This document shows positions 43,634 through 53,328 of a stretch of DNA of 64,000 bases, piece by piece. Source of the DNA: an uncultured Flavobacteriaceae bacterium (GTDB taxonomy: Bacteria > Bacteroidota > Bacteroidia > Flavobacteriales > Flavobacteriaceae); the NCBI GenBank assembly GCA_947493175.1, contig CANLQD010000002.1, positions 558,001 to 622,000 on the forward strand, in the 5' to 3' direction. Made by a program: the position numbers and the translations under genes. Position 1 is the first letter of the stretch. Each line of letters starts with the position of its first letter. A model generated the notes under the pieces. The model searched no databases and was not told the origin of the DNA. It was given only the letters and a program-made list of their open reading frames with translations.

Positions 43634-44524
43634 CTACACCGTATGCTTTGCAAATTGCTCGATAAATAAAGTCAACTTGTTCTTTAAAGACTGGGTGGCC
43701 TCAATCAAAGGGAGGCGTACGGTTGCATTGCAGAGTCCCAAAAGTTCAAAAATGGCTTTGATACCAGCGGGATTGCCCTCTTCGAAAATAAGCTCCATCC
43801 CTGTTGTTAGTGATTGGTGAAGTGCTTTCGCTTCCCTTGATTCCCCCTGCAATCCGAGTCGTATCATTTTGGAAAACTCAGTAGGGAGCCCTTGGCCTAG
43901 AACAGAGATAACACCAGAACCGCCTGCCAAGACGGTATCCAATGCCGTAACATCGTCTCCGGAAAGCACATAAAACTCTGCCGGTTTGTTATGCAGTATT
44001 TGCCTTATTTGGCCCATATCACCGGAAGCCTCTTTGATAGCAATGATATTGCCACAATCGTTCGCCAGTCGTAAAGTCGTTTCAGGTAACATATTGCTTC
44101 CTGTTCTACTGGGCACATTGTAAAGAATAATGTCTTTTTCGGTGGCGGCGGCAATCGCCTTGAAATGCTGATAAATACCCTCTTGGGTGGGTTTATTATA
44201 GTATGGGGAAACTGAAAGAATAGCGTCAAAATCGGAAAGATCTTGTTGTTGCAACTCCTCGATAACGGCCGCCGTATTATTACCTCCGATTCCGAGAACC
44301 AGCGGAAGCCTACCGGCATTGGCAGCAACTACGGTAGTAGCAACCAACTGCTTTTCTTTTTTGCTTAGGGTAACCGATTCCCCAGTAGTTCCCAAAACTA
44401 CCAGATAGTCGACTCCTCCATCGACACAAAAATCTACGATACGCGACAAAGCGGCAACATCTACCTGTAAGTCCTCGGTAAACGGGGTTACGAGTGCCAC
44501 ACCTGTTCCAACTAACTTCTTCAT
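43634..44524 (-). CDS. dapA: 4-hydroxy-tetrahydrodipicolinate synthase
   Basis: 296 residues. Condenses aspartate semialdehyde and pyruvate in lysine and diaminopimelate synthesis. Seen: GVALVTPF, VLGTTGESVTLSKKEK, VSPYYNKPTQEG, YNVPSRTG with Tyr135, and the Schiff-base Lys164 in IAIKEASGDM; all catalytic residues are in place. The length is normal. It follows the DUF6913 gene by 72 bases and precedes bamD by 105 bases. Confidence 0.97.
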   Translation of the reverse strand: MKKLVGTGVALVTPFTEDLQVDVAALSRIVDFCVDGGVDYLVVLGTTGESVTLSKKEKQLVATTVVAANAGRLPLVLGIGGNNTAAVIEELQQQDLSDFDAILSVSPYYNKPTQEGIYQHFKAIAAATEKDIILYNVPSRTGSNMLPETTLRLANDCGNIIAIKEASGDMGQIRQILHNKPAEFYVLSGDDVTALDTVLAGGSGVISVLGQGLPTEFSKMIRLGLQGESREAKALHQSLTTGMELIFEEGNPAGIKAIFELLGLCNATVRLPLIEATQSLKNKLTLFIEQFAKHTV

Positions 44525-44596
44525 TCCTTTTCTTTATCTCTTTTAACCTTTCCTTTGCATTGGGAGAACGTTTATTTTTCACATTCTCCTTTATAC

Positions 44597-45133
44597 TTAG
44601 GGTCCGATCTCATTCAATACCCCCAAGTATTTTTTTAACTCTTTCTTAAAAACCGTAAAATCATCTAAAGCCACGTCTAATATCAAATCATTGAAATAGC
44701 TATCAATCTCCCTAAAACCGACTCGAAAACGAGCTTTGGTCTTTACGCTCATTAATTTCATTAACAAATTGTCCTCTTTGTAATAGTTGACCAATAAGTC
44801 GTACTCCCTACTCAAAAACTCCAGTGCGTAACTGTTTTCGATACTTCCGTTCCATCCCAAATCCTTATCCGAAAAAACGGGTGTTGAATACGGGGAATTT
44901 TTATCATAATAACTTTTGTATCCTATTATTTTTACCGCATTCGGCCGTAAGGCATATTCTTCTTGAAACTGATAGAACACATCGGTATCGGCGAACTGAT
45001 CCATATCTACGATACATCCCACCGAGGTGATACCGTGGGTTCTATCGGCAGGAACTACTGGTTGTTGTAATGCTTCATTTAAAAACTTTACGCCAGATTT
45101 GTACTTGAGCTTATCTTTTATTCCTTTAAACAT
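44597..45133 (-). CDS. DUF6913 family protein
   Basis: 178 residues. Recognised by its place upstream of dapA and by its opening MFKGIKDKLKYKSG. The sequence has no signal peptide or membrane segment and looks cytoplasmic; a middle part (VGCIVDMDQFADTDVFYQF) suggests an alpha/beta fold with a leading strand. I know the family only as a conserved protein of unknown function in Bacteroidota. It leads the DUF6913-dapA transcript, with a candidate promoter in the 108-base gap upstream. Confidence 0.78.
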   Translation of the reverse strand: MFKGIKDKLKYKSGVKFLNEALQQPVVPADRTHGITSVGCIVDMDQFADTDVFYQFQEEYALRPNAVKIIGYKSYYDKNSPYSTPVFSDKDLGWNGSIENSYALEFLSREYDLLVNYYKEDNLLMKLMSVKTKARFRVGFREIDSYFNDLILDVALDDFTVFKKELKKYLGVLNEIGP

Positions 45134-45196
45134 GTATTTTTACATTTTGAACACCCTACTATTTCTAGTTGCACAAGATTGTAAATTGGTGTAATA

Positions 45197-45231
45197 CAAA
45201 TGTAAAGAATATCCACTCACCTTAAGGCAAA
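45197..45231 (-). promoter_or_regulatory. promoter of the DUF6913-dapA transcript
   Basis: On the minus strand TTTG (45231-45228) and TACATTTG (45204-45197) are 23 bases apart, fitting TTTG-N17-23-TAnnTTTG. A second perfect box TATCTTTG (45235-45228) overlaps the upstream element, so the exact one used is open. Confidence 0.48.
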
Positions 45232-45241
45232 GATAAAAAGG

Positions 45242-46009
45242 ATGATGTTTTTAAAAATACAACAATTTGTTTTATTTGTAACAATCATAATGCTTTCATC
45301 CTGCAAAGAAAAGCGCTCCGAACTCATCGAAATAACCGCCGCACAAGTATCGATAACCGATACCATCACTAAAACCGAATCGATCGAGACCTTTGTTCTC
45401 CCCTATCGGAATCGTATCTATGAGGTGCTCGATAGTGTTCTGGCCTTCGCTCCAAATACCATCTCGAAAGAAGACGGGCGCTACAATACCACTGCAGGAA
45501 ACCTGATGGCCGATATTGTAATGGAACAGGCAAATCCGATTTTTAAACTACGTACCGGAAATCAGATCGACTTTGTATTATTGAATCACGGCGGTATACG
45601 GTCCGTCATCTCTCAAGGACCTGTTACTGCCAGAACCGCCTACGAGGTAATGCCTTTCGAAAACAACATTGCCGTTGTGGAGCTATCAGGGCCCTCGGTG
45701 CTTGAACTTATTACATATCTTATTAGTTCCAAGAGGGCGCACCCCATTGCCGGTATGCAAATTGTACTTGACCAAAAAGGCCAACTGAAAACCCTGACAA
45801 TCGGAAATAAGGAATTTAATAAAAATCGGAATTACTGGGTGGCCACAACCGATTATTTAGTAAACGGCGGTGATAGCATGGTTTTTTTTAAAGATGCCTT
45901 AACCGTAACCCCTATCGACTATTTGATACGAAATGCCATAATCGATTATTTCAAAAAGGTCGACACGATCGCCCCGATCATCGATGATCGTTATTACAGT
46001 CTTGAGTAA
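45242..46009 (+). CDS. 5'-nucleotidase C-terminal domain lipoprotein
   Basis: 255 residues. The lipobox is MLSSC (about 20). The rest is the substrate-binding C-terminal domain of UshA/CD73-like 5'-nucleotidases: AGNLMADIV, NHGGIRS, MPFENNIAVVELSG and YWVATTDYLVNGGDSM, which carry nucleotide-binding residues. The metallophosphatase half is missing from this chain and is encoded by the next gene. So it probably forms a split bifunctional nucleotidase in the envelope. Its candidate partner starts 113 bases downstream. Confidence 0.92.
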   Translation: MMFLKIQQFVLFVTIIMLSSCKEKRSELIEITAAQVSITDTITKTESIETFVLPYRNRIYEVLDSVLAFAPNTISKEDGRYNTTAGNLMADIVMEQANPIFKLRTGNQIDFVLLNHGGIRSVISQGPVTARTAYEVMPFENNIAVVELSGPSVLELITYLISSKRAHPIAGMQIVLDQKGQLKTLTIGNKEFNKNRNYWVATTDYLVNGGDSMVFFKDALTVTPIDYLIRNAIIDYFKKVDTIAPIIDDRYYSLE

Positions 46010-46122
46010 TCAATTTGTATGTAGGAAGCACACTAAAGTACCTATGAATAACTTTTGCCAGCAAAGGTATGAACCTAATTGTTCTGTGTTAGTTGGAATT
46101 TTAGGTTGATGCAAATATTGAT

Positions 46123-47034
46123 ATGAAAAGAAGAACGTTTTTAAAAAATCTATCAGCCTCCGGCACTTTGGCAGGTTTGGGAGGGCTTTCGCTCGAATCC
46201 TGTGTCAATCCTTACAGGAAGCACATTACCATCCTCCATACAAATGATGTGCATAGTCATATTGATGCGTTTCCAAAAGACCACAGTCAGTTTCCCGGAT
46301 TGGGCGGACTCGCAAGAAGGGCCACTTTGGTGGAACAAATTCGTTCCGAAAACCCAAATACATTGCTGTTCGATGCAGGAGACATCTTTCAGGGCACCCC
46401 GTATTTCAATTTTTATGGCGGTGAATTGGAATTCAAGTTAATGTCGAAATTAAAGTACGACGCGGCTACCATTGGAAATCACGATTTTGATAATGGTATC
46501 GACGGGCTTCACGCCCAGTTACCCCATGCCAACTTTGAATTGCTATCGGCCAACTACGATTTTACCAATACCGTTTTGGACGGCTTTGTGAAGCCATACC
46601 GCACGTACCTCTTGGACGGTATCAAGATTGGTGTCTACGGACTCGGCATTCAACTAAAAGGCTTGGTCACCCAAGAGCTTTACAAAGAAACACAATACCT
46701 AGACCCCTATGATGTTGCATATGATTGTGAACGCATCTTGAAAAAACAAGAGCAGTGCGATATGATCATCTGCCTCTCGCACCTTGGATACCAGTACCAA
46801 CAAGAAGATAGACCCAATGACCTTGAACTGGCCTCTAAAACCAAGTATACCAATCTGTTTATTGGTGGACACACCCATACCTTTTTGGACAAACCTACCG
46901 TGGTCAAGAACAATGCGGATGACCACGTATTAGTGAACCAGGTCGGATGCTTTGGTGTACATCTGGGACGGATAGATTTTTATTTTGACGCTCTAAAGAA
47001 CAGCACTTCCAAAGGAACCCATATTACAGTATAA
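46123..47034 (+). CDS. metallophosphatase (5'-nucleotidase N-terminal domain) with Tat signal
   Basis: 303 residues. A twin-arginine signal (KRRTFLKNLSASG) followed by GLSLESC suggests Tat export and lipidation. The two-metal phosphoesterase motifs are ITILHTNDVHSHID, LLFDAGDIFQGTPYF, ATIGNHDFDNG, CLSHLGY and FIGGHTHTF, all intact. This is the catalytic half of a UshA-like nucleotidase; the upstream gene encodes the other half. It removes phosphate from nucleotides or nucleotide sugars outside the inner membrane. A GNAT gene follows after 12 bases. Confidence 0.94.
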   Translation: MKRRTFLKNLSASGTLAGLGGLSLESCVNPYRKHITILHTNDVHSHIDAFPKDHSQFPGLGGLARRATLVEQIRSENPNTLLFDAGDIFQGTPYFNFYGGELEFKLMSKLKYDAATIGNHDFDNGIDGLHAQLPHANFELLSANYDFTNTVLDGFVKPYRTYLLDGIKIGVYGLGIQLKGLVTQELYKETQYLDPYDVAYDCERILKKQEQCDMIICLSHLGYQYQQEDRPNDLELASKTKYTNLFIGGHTHTFLDKPTVVKNNADDHVLVNQVGCFGVHLGRIDFYFDALKNSTSKGTHITV

Positions 47035-47046
47035 ACCTGTTTACAT

Positions 47047-47532
47047 ATGTTTCATTTTTATCGAACCGATTCTAAAAATGAGGATTTCATAAGCCTTGTG
47101 GCTTTGCTCGACAAGGATCTAGCTCAGCGCGATGGAGATGACCATGCCTTTTACCATCAATTTAATGGCATTGACCTGCTAGACCATTGTATCGTCGTGT
47201 ATTTGGATGAAAAACCAATAGCTTGTGGCGCCATTAAATCGTTTGATGAAACCGCCATGGAGATTAAGCGAATGTATGTACGGCCCAACCTTCGGGGAAA
47301 AGGTATTGCCACCAAGATGCTTACAGCACTTGAGGTATGGGCCAGGGAATTGGGCTATCGGTACTGTGTATTGGAAACGGGTAAAAGACAACCGGAAGCG
47401 ATTGCTCTTTATAAAAAGAACAACTACCAAATTATTCCCAATTACGCTCCTTATGAAGGTGTCGAGAACAGTGTTTGTTTTCGAAAAGATATGCCCCCAC
47501 AATCTGATGTAGACCACAAATCATCAGAATAA
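47047..47532 (+). CDS. GNAT family N-acetyltransferase
   Basis: 161 residues. The acetyl-CoA binding core reads MYVRPNLRGKGIATKMLTAL, the R/Q-x-x-G-x-G/A loop, preceded by VVYLDEKPIACGAIKSF and followed by YRYCVLETGKRQPEAIALYK. It should transfer an acetyl group to an amine in the cytoplasm. The substrate is unknown. It starts 12 bases after the metallophosphatase and so shares its transcript. Confidence 0.92.
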   Translation: MFHFYRTDSKNEDFISLVALLDKDLAQRDGDDHAFYHQFNGIDLLDHCIVVYLDEKPIACGAIKSFDETAMEIKRMYVRPNLRGKGIATKMLTALEVWARELGYRYCVLETGKRQPEAIALYKKNNYQIIPNYAPYEGVENSVCFRKDMPPQSDVDHKSSE

Positions 47533-47666
47533 CAAAAACACGGGCACTAGCTAGGAGTCCCTTTCCGATATATATAGTTGGGGTGCGTTAAAGGGTATAC
47601 GAAAGTAGCGAAGTGTGAACAGCTTGCTCTATTTGAAACAACGAACGGAGGGAAACTGCATAAGAA

Positions 47667-47912
47667 ATGATATATTTTGACGTTAGAAAATGGATGATTT
47701 ACATTTCCTTACTCCCCCTAGCGCCTCTTTTTTTCTACTTGATCGATGGTCACTTCGAAAACGACCTTAAAAAAGGTATGCTGCATATCCTTTCTTTTAT
47801 AGTATTAGCTTTTGTCAGTTATGCATTATTAACTGTTTTTGGCGTGCTTTTCGCTTTCTCGATTCCCTTTTTCATCTTCTTGATAATCGTGCTACATAGG
47901 TTCAAAAAATAA
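47667..47912 (+). CDS. small membrane protein of unknown function
   Basis: 81 residues, not recognised. Two hydrophobic segments, about 11-25 (YISLLPLAPLFFYLI) and about 40-75, with a short charged loop between them (DGHFENDLKKG) and a basic end HRFKK. This fits a two- or three-span inner-membrane protein. A second in-frame ATG at residue 10 would also serve. It is 134 bases after the GNAT gene and converges with the next small gene with an 11-base gap. Coding status is likely but not proven. Confidence 0.55.
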   Translation: MIYFDVRKWMIYISLLPLAPLFFYLIDGHFENDLKKGMLHILSFIVLAFVSYALLTVFGVLFAFSIPFFIFLIIVLHRFKK

Positions 47913-47923
47913 TGAAATGAGGT

Positions 47924-48229
47924 TTAATTAGAGTTTAGTACAAACTCAACAAGTTGTAAATGCTCCTCTTCCAAGTTCACTTTCGGAAAGGTTTTACCTG
48001 CTCTTCGATACCAATAACCCGCATTAAATCTATCACCTTCCTTTCGGTGAAGATAGGCGTGGATCCAACTGCCTAAATAATCGTGTATTTCCTGCGCGAT
48101 ATCATGGGATGCTTCCCAATTGCCCTTGGCATCGTACCAGAGTGCCTTGAGGGCTTCGGGCCAACTTGGATTGGGATAATCTTCGGCTAAGGTTCTTGAA
48201 AAACAACTGTAATCTTTCGGTAGTACCAT
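47924..48229 (-). CDS. conserved small protein of unknown function
   Basis: 101 residues. The stretches WPEALKALWYDAKGNWEASH and GSWIHAYLHRKEGDRFNAGY, with a final WYRRAGK, recall a small conserved family I have seen without function. It has many Trp, Tyr and His residues and no signal peptide, so it is a cytoplasmic protein, possibly metal- or ligand-binding; that is inference. It is flanked by two unrelated genes and has no operon partner. Confidence 0.72.
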   Translation of the reverse strand: MVLPKDYSCFSRTLAEDYPNPSWPEALKALWYDAKGNWEASHDIAQEIHDYLGSWIHAYLHRKEGDRFNAGYWYRRAGKTFPKVNLEEEHLQLVEFVLNSN

Positions 48230-48303
48230 GAGTTCAGAAGCTTTGTTTCTATAAATCAGGATAAAGGTACGACCTATAATTAAAATATTTTTTTAACATT
48301 TTC

Positions 48304-48321
48304 GTTAGGGGTAGACCTAAC
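48304..48321 (+). promoter_or_regulatory. inverted repeat before the giant surface-protein gene
   Basis: GTTAGG, 6 bases, CCTAAC, ending 15 bases before the TTG start. It could be an operator or a hairpin in the leader. Upstream in-frame stop is at 48277, so it is not within a longer reading frame start. Confidence 0.4.
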
Positions 48322-48336
48322 CTTAACCTTCACATT

Positions 48337-51300
48337 TTGACCAATTTCAAAAGTCCCTCATACGGCACCAGAAATATCTTTTGTTCCAAAGACCTTCTTA
48401 GATTATTCGTTAGAAAAATTTTCTATTTCTGTTTTTTTATCTGTTTCATCAACCAGATTTCAGCACAATGGGAAAATCTAAATACTGGAATTAACGATAA
48501 TCTGACAGGTGTTGTTTTTTTACAGGAAAATGGCATTGTATCGGGATCGAACGGATTATACATCACTACTAACGGTGGACAGGGAGCCACAAGCTGGAGT
48601 CGTTTCGAAATTACCGATAATACCGAAAACGCTACTATCTACAATAACGCTAGTTTTAACCATGTTTTTACGAAACCACGAAATACCGCCAACTCGGGAT
48701 TTGTATATGCCATTGGAAAAGACAATGTAACCGATAAAGCGGTCCTTTTTAGAATTTCGATACCTTCTATGACCTACGAACTCATGTATGTTGGGCCTGA
48801 AGGTAGTGAATTGAACAAGATGGATTATTCCACCAATAGAGGTTTTCTTGCCGTGGGCACTAATGGCCTACTACTAACCTTTGAAGATGACGATCCGGCC
48901 CCTTTGGTGGTGGTAACTGATTTTAATGATGATTTAAATGCTATAGACTGTTACGGTTGGACCTGTTGGTTTGGTACTATAGACCGTATTATTACCGCAA
49001 ACGTAAATAACGGCCCCATTCGTTTTACTACCTACCCTTCAACTGGCATAAACCATAAAGCAGTTTTTAAGAGTTCAAGTTCTGATATTGGTTTTTCAGT
49101 GGATTCCGGTTATATTTATTTAGGTCTCGGTAATACCACCGAGAACTTCAATTATGACTTTGGGCCGTTGAACGGCAACACCATATTTGAGAAAAATAGA
49201 CTTCTCTTAATCGGTACGGATCACGGTATTTTTCGGAGCGACTCCAATCGTTCTTACTTGGAATGGCAACCTAGCTCCGGAACGGATAACATAAATCAGA
49301 TTTGGTCTATTAATAACTATTCGAACAATTCCCAAACGACAAGTTATGCAGTTGGCGATAATGGCCTACTGCTTAAAACCGATAATGACGGCGGATCGAC
49401 CAAGCCTTATGTGAAAATCAACGAAATCGGAGGCTGTGTCGGGAGCTATGTTTCCTATAACCAATACTTTACCGGTTCATCAACTAGTTGTAGATTTTAT
49501 GTAGACGATGTTCTGCAGGGAAGTCAGTGTGGTGATTCTAAGGGAAAGATCTATAATGAAACGGGAGAACATGAGATTCGCCTTGTAGCTACTAACGATT
49601 ATGGTGAAGAGACCACGGTATCCAAAACAATGCACATTGTGGATACCCCTCAAATTAATAAGCCCGTTGCAGTCAGCGATACCATTCTTTGCCATGAGGA
49701 ATCTATAAGCATTCAAATTCAAAACTCGGAACCAAATGTTCAGTATGTGCTAAGAAGAGTTGACGAATTATCACAACTAAAAAACTTCGGCATAAGCCCT
49801 GTGGGCAATGGAGGTACAATAACACTGACCTCAAGCCTAATAAGTGAACCAGGCGAATTTTACCTGAGAGCTGTAAGCTCCTTGGCTCCCTGCCAGGAAG
49901 ATTTTACAGACATCATAACTATTGAAGTAGAAAAAACCAAAGCGGACTATCACTATAACCTCATAAACGCTAAGATGAGTGAGCCAGTAGCATTCCATCA
50001 AACAAGTACCGATGCCCAGAATTTCTCATGGGAATTCAGCCAGAACGGCACAACCCAAAATGGTACCGGAGATTACAATACGATCAGCTTCTCTTCATTG
50101 GGGGAAACAAGTACAGGACTTACCGCTTGGTCCGATAATGATTGTTATGACCAAATAGAAGGAGATGGCCCTTATATATACGAAGAGCCAGCAATAACCC
50201 CATCTTGTTGGACTATCGGCTATACGGGTACCGACGTTCCTTGGAATGTAACCGGTTATAGCAACGGTATTCGAACCATGACCCCTACTTCTAACGGTTT
50301 TTTGACCACCGGTAGGCACCACAATGACGATGTTTTTGGCTCTCAATATGGTAGGTCGTTTAGCTTACCTACAGAAATTGGAGGTTATGTTGCCAAACAC
50401 GATAGGGAGGGCACACTAAAATGGATGGTTCATATCGCCAATAATCAGGATAAAAATGAAATCGATTATGCCGTCGAAGATAAAGAAGGGAACATTTATA
50501 TTTCAGGTTTCTCCAGAGGCATCCTCTATGACACAAGTGGCAACGAGATCGACCTTCGCGACCCTGCTTATAACTACCGTCAAACAGCAGGTTTTCTAGC
50601 AAAGTTGAATTCAGAAGGAACACTTGTTTGGCTTTTACAGTCTCGCTATCACAGACCTAGCAAACTGTATATAGACCATAACAACGACCTCATATCGGTC
50701 GGTACGATGGGAGGTGCCGTAGATCATGCTTATTATCTTAATGGGGCACTAACGCAAACTATTGGAATAAATGGACCAGGCTACAATAAAGGCCATGCCA
50801 TTATGAAATATACTCCGGAAGGAACAATTCTATGGTCGACCGGTATGTCATTAACAAGTACTAATGGCCACGGAATAACAGATATCGGTTTTGACAATCA
50901 AAACAATATCTTCACGACGGGGCACTATGAATACGACGCTGATTTTTACTCTGCAGGCCAGAATGAAGTATCTGGACATTTGGAAGGTTTTCGAAGAGAA
51001 GACGGAAATTTCAGATACGGCGGAAAAACCTTTATTGCAAAGTTTGACACGAATGGTCAGTATATATGGAGTATGCGTGCACATACCGAGGGGCCTATCA
51101 ATGACACCACCACTCCCTTTTCCATGGTCACCGATGATTTTGGAAACAGTTATATCTCAGGAAAAAACAACTGTACACAGCCTTCGTACAAACATACCTT
51201 TGAAAATACCGATAATACTGTTACCGCAGAAAGTGTCGGTGAATTTTATGTAGCCAAAGTGAATACAAATGGAATCTGTGAATGGATTCGAGGAGCTGCC

Positions 51301-53325
51301 CACTCTTATTACGGATATGGATACAAAGTTCTTCAAGAAGACAATGAGATATACACCATCGGTAGTGTTGGGGATAATAACCAAGGAACTCAGATGAATG
51401 TAACGTTCAATAGCACCAATATGCAAAATCGAGACTTGACCTTGGGCCAAAGTGACCTGTTTATGACCGTTCACGATCCTTCGGGAAACCTCAAGAGAAT
51501 TGTGGTGAACGGAGCTAATGAAGACGTATTTTATGAATCTAATATTCCTGGCTTTTTCAAGGGAGAGGATAATCAGTTCTATCTAGGCATGAACGTTGGT
51601 TTTTTTATCAACAGAACCATCAAATATGCTCATTTCGGCAACACGATTAACGGATCTAACGGTATTGACGGTACAATAACACGGTTTAAGGAGTCTTGTG
51701 GTATCGAATATGACAATACCGACCCACAAGAACTTTCGGCAACTATTTTTGCCGAGCTTATTCTTTGCCATGGGGATGATTCCGGATACATACAGATGCT
51801 GCCAAATGGTGGAATCCCACCCTACAATTATGTAATAAAAAACGAACAAGCATTAGAAATATACAGCGGAACCGAGAACAGGGTGACCGGTCTTACCGCT
51901 GGCAATTATCAAGTAAATATATACGATTCTGATAGTAGGGTTTTTAGCCGCTATGCGAATATACCGGAGAGCGCCCCCATTGAAGTTAGCGTAACAACAA
52001 CCGAGAACTCCGTTGCCGGAGGGGCCAATGGTGCAATTCAATTAGTTGCTACGGGGGGTAAGGCTCCTTATTCATTCGAGATTAGGATTGGAGAAACCAT
52101 TTACAGCAGTGAAGGTACAGAGGGGAATTTCAACGAACTAGCTGCGGGAGACTATACCATAACGGTTACCGATTATTTTGGATGTCAAAAGCAGTTATCA
52201 GCTCGAATTACAGAACCAGGAGGCTTACAACTTGATGCCTTGGTACTTAACGTTACCTGTAAGGGAGCCAACGACGGTGAAATTTCGATAACAATTTTTG
52301 GTGGAAACTCGCCCTATAGCTATCAATGGACAAAGATCGATGAACCTTCATTTTCAGAAACTACACAAGACATCACCAACCTTGAGCCCGGCTCATACAA
52401 CTTGATAGTAACCGATTCGGATAGTGAAACAATATCAGAAACCTATATAATTGACGAACCCACGGAAGATTTTGACAATGATGGCATCGGTAATCAGTGT
52501 GATGAGGATATTGACGGTGATTCAATAATCAATACTATCGACCTTTGTAATGAGACCCCCATGGGCCAGCCAGTCGATGAGAACGGATGTGCTTTGGAAA
52601 CATTACCCTTGGACAACTTTCTCGCCCAAGGCGTTGGAGAATCTTGTGTCAACAGTAAAAATGGTCGTATCACGATTACCTCTAAAAACACGACCTATAA
52701 TTACAACGCAATCATTTGGGGGGGAGGAGATACCTTTACATCACAAGAATTTACGGAATCTGTAACTTTTAATAGTTTGGTCGCAGGTCTGTATACGATT
52801 TGTATCGTAGTGGATGAAATTGAAGGGTTTAAACAGTGTTTTGATTTTACGCTAACAGCTCCCGCACCTTTAGAAGTTGCTTCGAAAACGAACATCTCGA
52901 ATAAGTCGGTTTCATTACGACTCAACGGGGGAAAAGTATATACCATTACCCTAAATGAAACAGAGTATCTAACTTCTGAATCGGAAATAACCTTGCCCCT
53001 TTCCCATGCAGAGAACACCCTATCAGTGAAAACGGATAAAAACTGTCAAGGCATTTTTAAGGAGACTATAATACTATCGAGTAAGATGTCTGTTTATCCT
53101 AATCCCATCAAAAAAGGCGATGTAACCATTCAACTCGAAAATGATTCCAAGGGACAGGCGGAATTAAGCTTATTTTCAAACAATGGTTTGTTAGTAGCTC
53201 GTAAAAGTCAAGAAATCAATACCGGCAAGCTGCATTTCAACATGGATCATATTCCCCCGGGAGTTTATACTTTAACTATCAAAACGACCGATAATTCCTA
53301 TACAAGAAGAATTATTAAGAAATAA
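48337..53325 (+). CDS. giant secreted surface protein with SprB repeats and T9SS sorting domain
   Basis: 1662 residues. Only a TTG at 48337 is a usable start; no ATG follows before the signal peptide (FYFCFFICFINQISAQ). Order: a propeller-like N-terminus (NGLYITTNGGQG), a PKD-like part (about 365-440), an SBBP-like propeller region (about 680-1055, e.g. EGTLKWMVHIANN), three SprB-type repeats of ~80 residues (about 1133-1380; GGIPPYNYV, GGKAPYSFEI, GGNSPYSYQW), a thrombospondin-3-like DNDGIGNQCDEDIDGDS, and a C-terminal sorting domain (MSVYPNPIKKGDVTI to the end). It should be secreted by the type IX system and fixed to the surface, perhaps as an adhesin. Confidence 0.9.
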   Translation: MTNFKSPSYGTRNIFCSKDLLRLFVRKIFYFCFFICFINQISAQWENLNTGINDNLTGVVFLQENGIVSGSNGLYITTNGGQGATSWSRFEITDNTENATIYNNASFNHVFTKPRNTANSGFVYAIGKDNVTDKAVLFRISIPSMTYELMYVGPEGSELNKMDYSTNRGFLAVGTNGLLLTFEDDDPAPLVVVTDFNDDLNAIDCYGWTCWFGTIDRIITANVNNGPIRFTTYPSTGINHKAVFKSSSSDIGFSVDSGYIYLGLGNTTENFNYDFGPLNGNTIFEKNRLLLIGTDHGIFRSDSNRSYLEWQPSSGTDNINQIWSINNYSNNSQTTSYAVGDNGLLLKTDNDGGSTKPYVKINEIGGCVGSYVSYNQYFTGSSTSCRFYVDDVLQGSQCGDSKGKIYNETGEHEIRLVATNDYGEETTVSKTMHIVDTPQINKPVAVSDTILCHEESISIQIQNSEPNVQYVLRRVDELSQLKNFGISPVGNGGTITLTSSLISEPGEFYLRAVSSLAPCQEDFTDIITIEVEKTKADYHYNLINAKMSEPVAFHQTSTDAQNFSWEFSQNGTTQNGTGDYNTISFSSLGETSTGLTAWSDNDCYDQIEGDGPYIYEEPAITPSCWTIGYTGTDVPWNVTGYSNGIRTMTPTSNGFLTTGRHHNDDVFGSQYGRSFSLPTEIGGYVAKHDREGTLKWMVHIANNQDKNEIDYAVEDKEGNIYISGFSRGILYDTSGNEIDLRDPAYNYRQTAGFLAKLNSEGTLVWLLQSRYHRPSKLYIDHNNDLISVGTMGGAVDHAYYLNGALTQTIGINGPGYNKGHAIMKYTPEGTILWSTGMSLTSTNGHGITDIGFDNQNNIFTTGHYEYDADFYSAGQNEVSGHLEGFRREDGNFRYGGKTFIAKFDTNGQYIWSMRAHTEGPINDTTTPFSMVTDDFGNSYISGKNNCTQPSYKHTFENTDNTVTAESVGEFYVAKVNTNGICEWIRGAAHSYYGYGYKVLQEDNEIYTIGSVGDNNQGTQMNVTFNSTNMQNRDLTLGQSDLFMTVHDPSGNLKRIVVNGANEDVFYESNIPGFFKGEDNQFYLGMNVGFFINRTIKYAHFGNTINGSNGIDGTITRFKESCGIEYDNTDPQELSATIFAELILCHGDDSGYIQMLPNGGIPPYNYVIKNEQALEIYSGTENRVTGLTAGNYQVNIYDSDSRVFSRYANIPESAPIEVSVTTTENSVAGGANGAIQLVATGGKAPYSFEIRIGETIYSSEGTEGNFNELAAGDYTITVTDYFGCQKQLSARITEPGGLQLDALVLNVTCKGANDGEISITIFGGNSPYSYQWTKIDEPSFSETTQDITNLEPGSYNLIVTDSDSETISETYIIDEPTEDFDNDGIGNQCDEDIDGDSIINTIDLCNETPMGQPVDENGCALETLPLDNFLAQGVGESCVNSKNGRITITSKNTTYNYNAIIWGGGDTFTSQEFTESVTFNSLVAGLYTICIVVDEIEGFKQCFDFTLTAPAPLEVASKTNISNKSVSLRLNGGKVYTITLNETEYLTSESEITLPLSHAENTLSVKTDKNCQGIFKETIILSSKMSVYPNPIKKGDVTIQLENDSKGQAELSLFSNNGLLVARKSQEINTGKLHFNMDHIPPGVYTLTIKTTDNSYTRRIIKK

Positions 53326-53328
53326 AAA

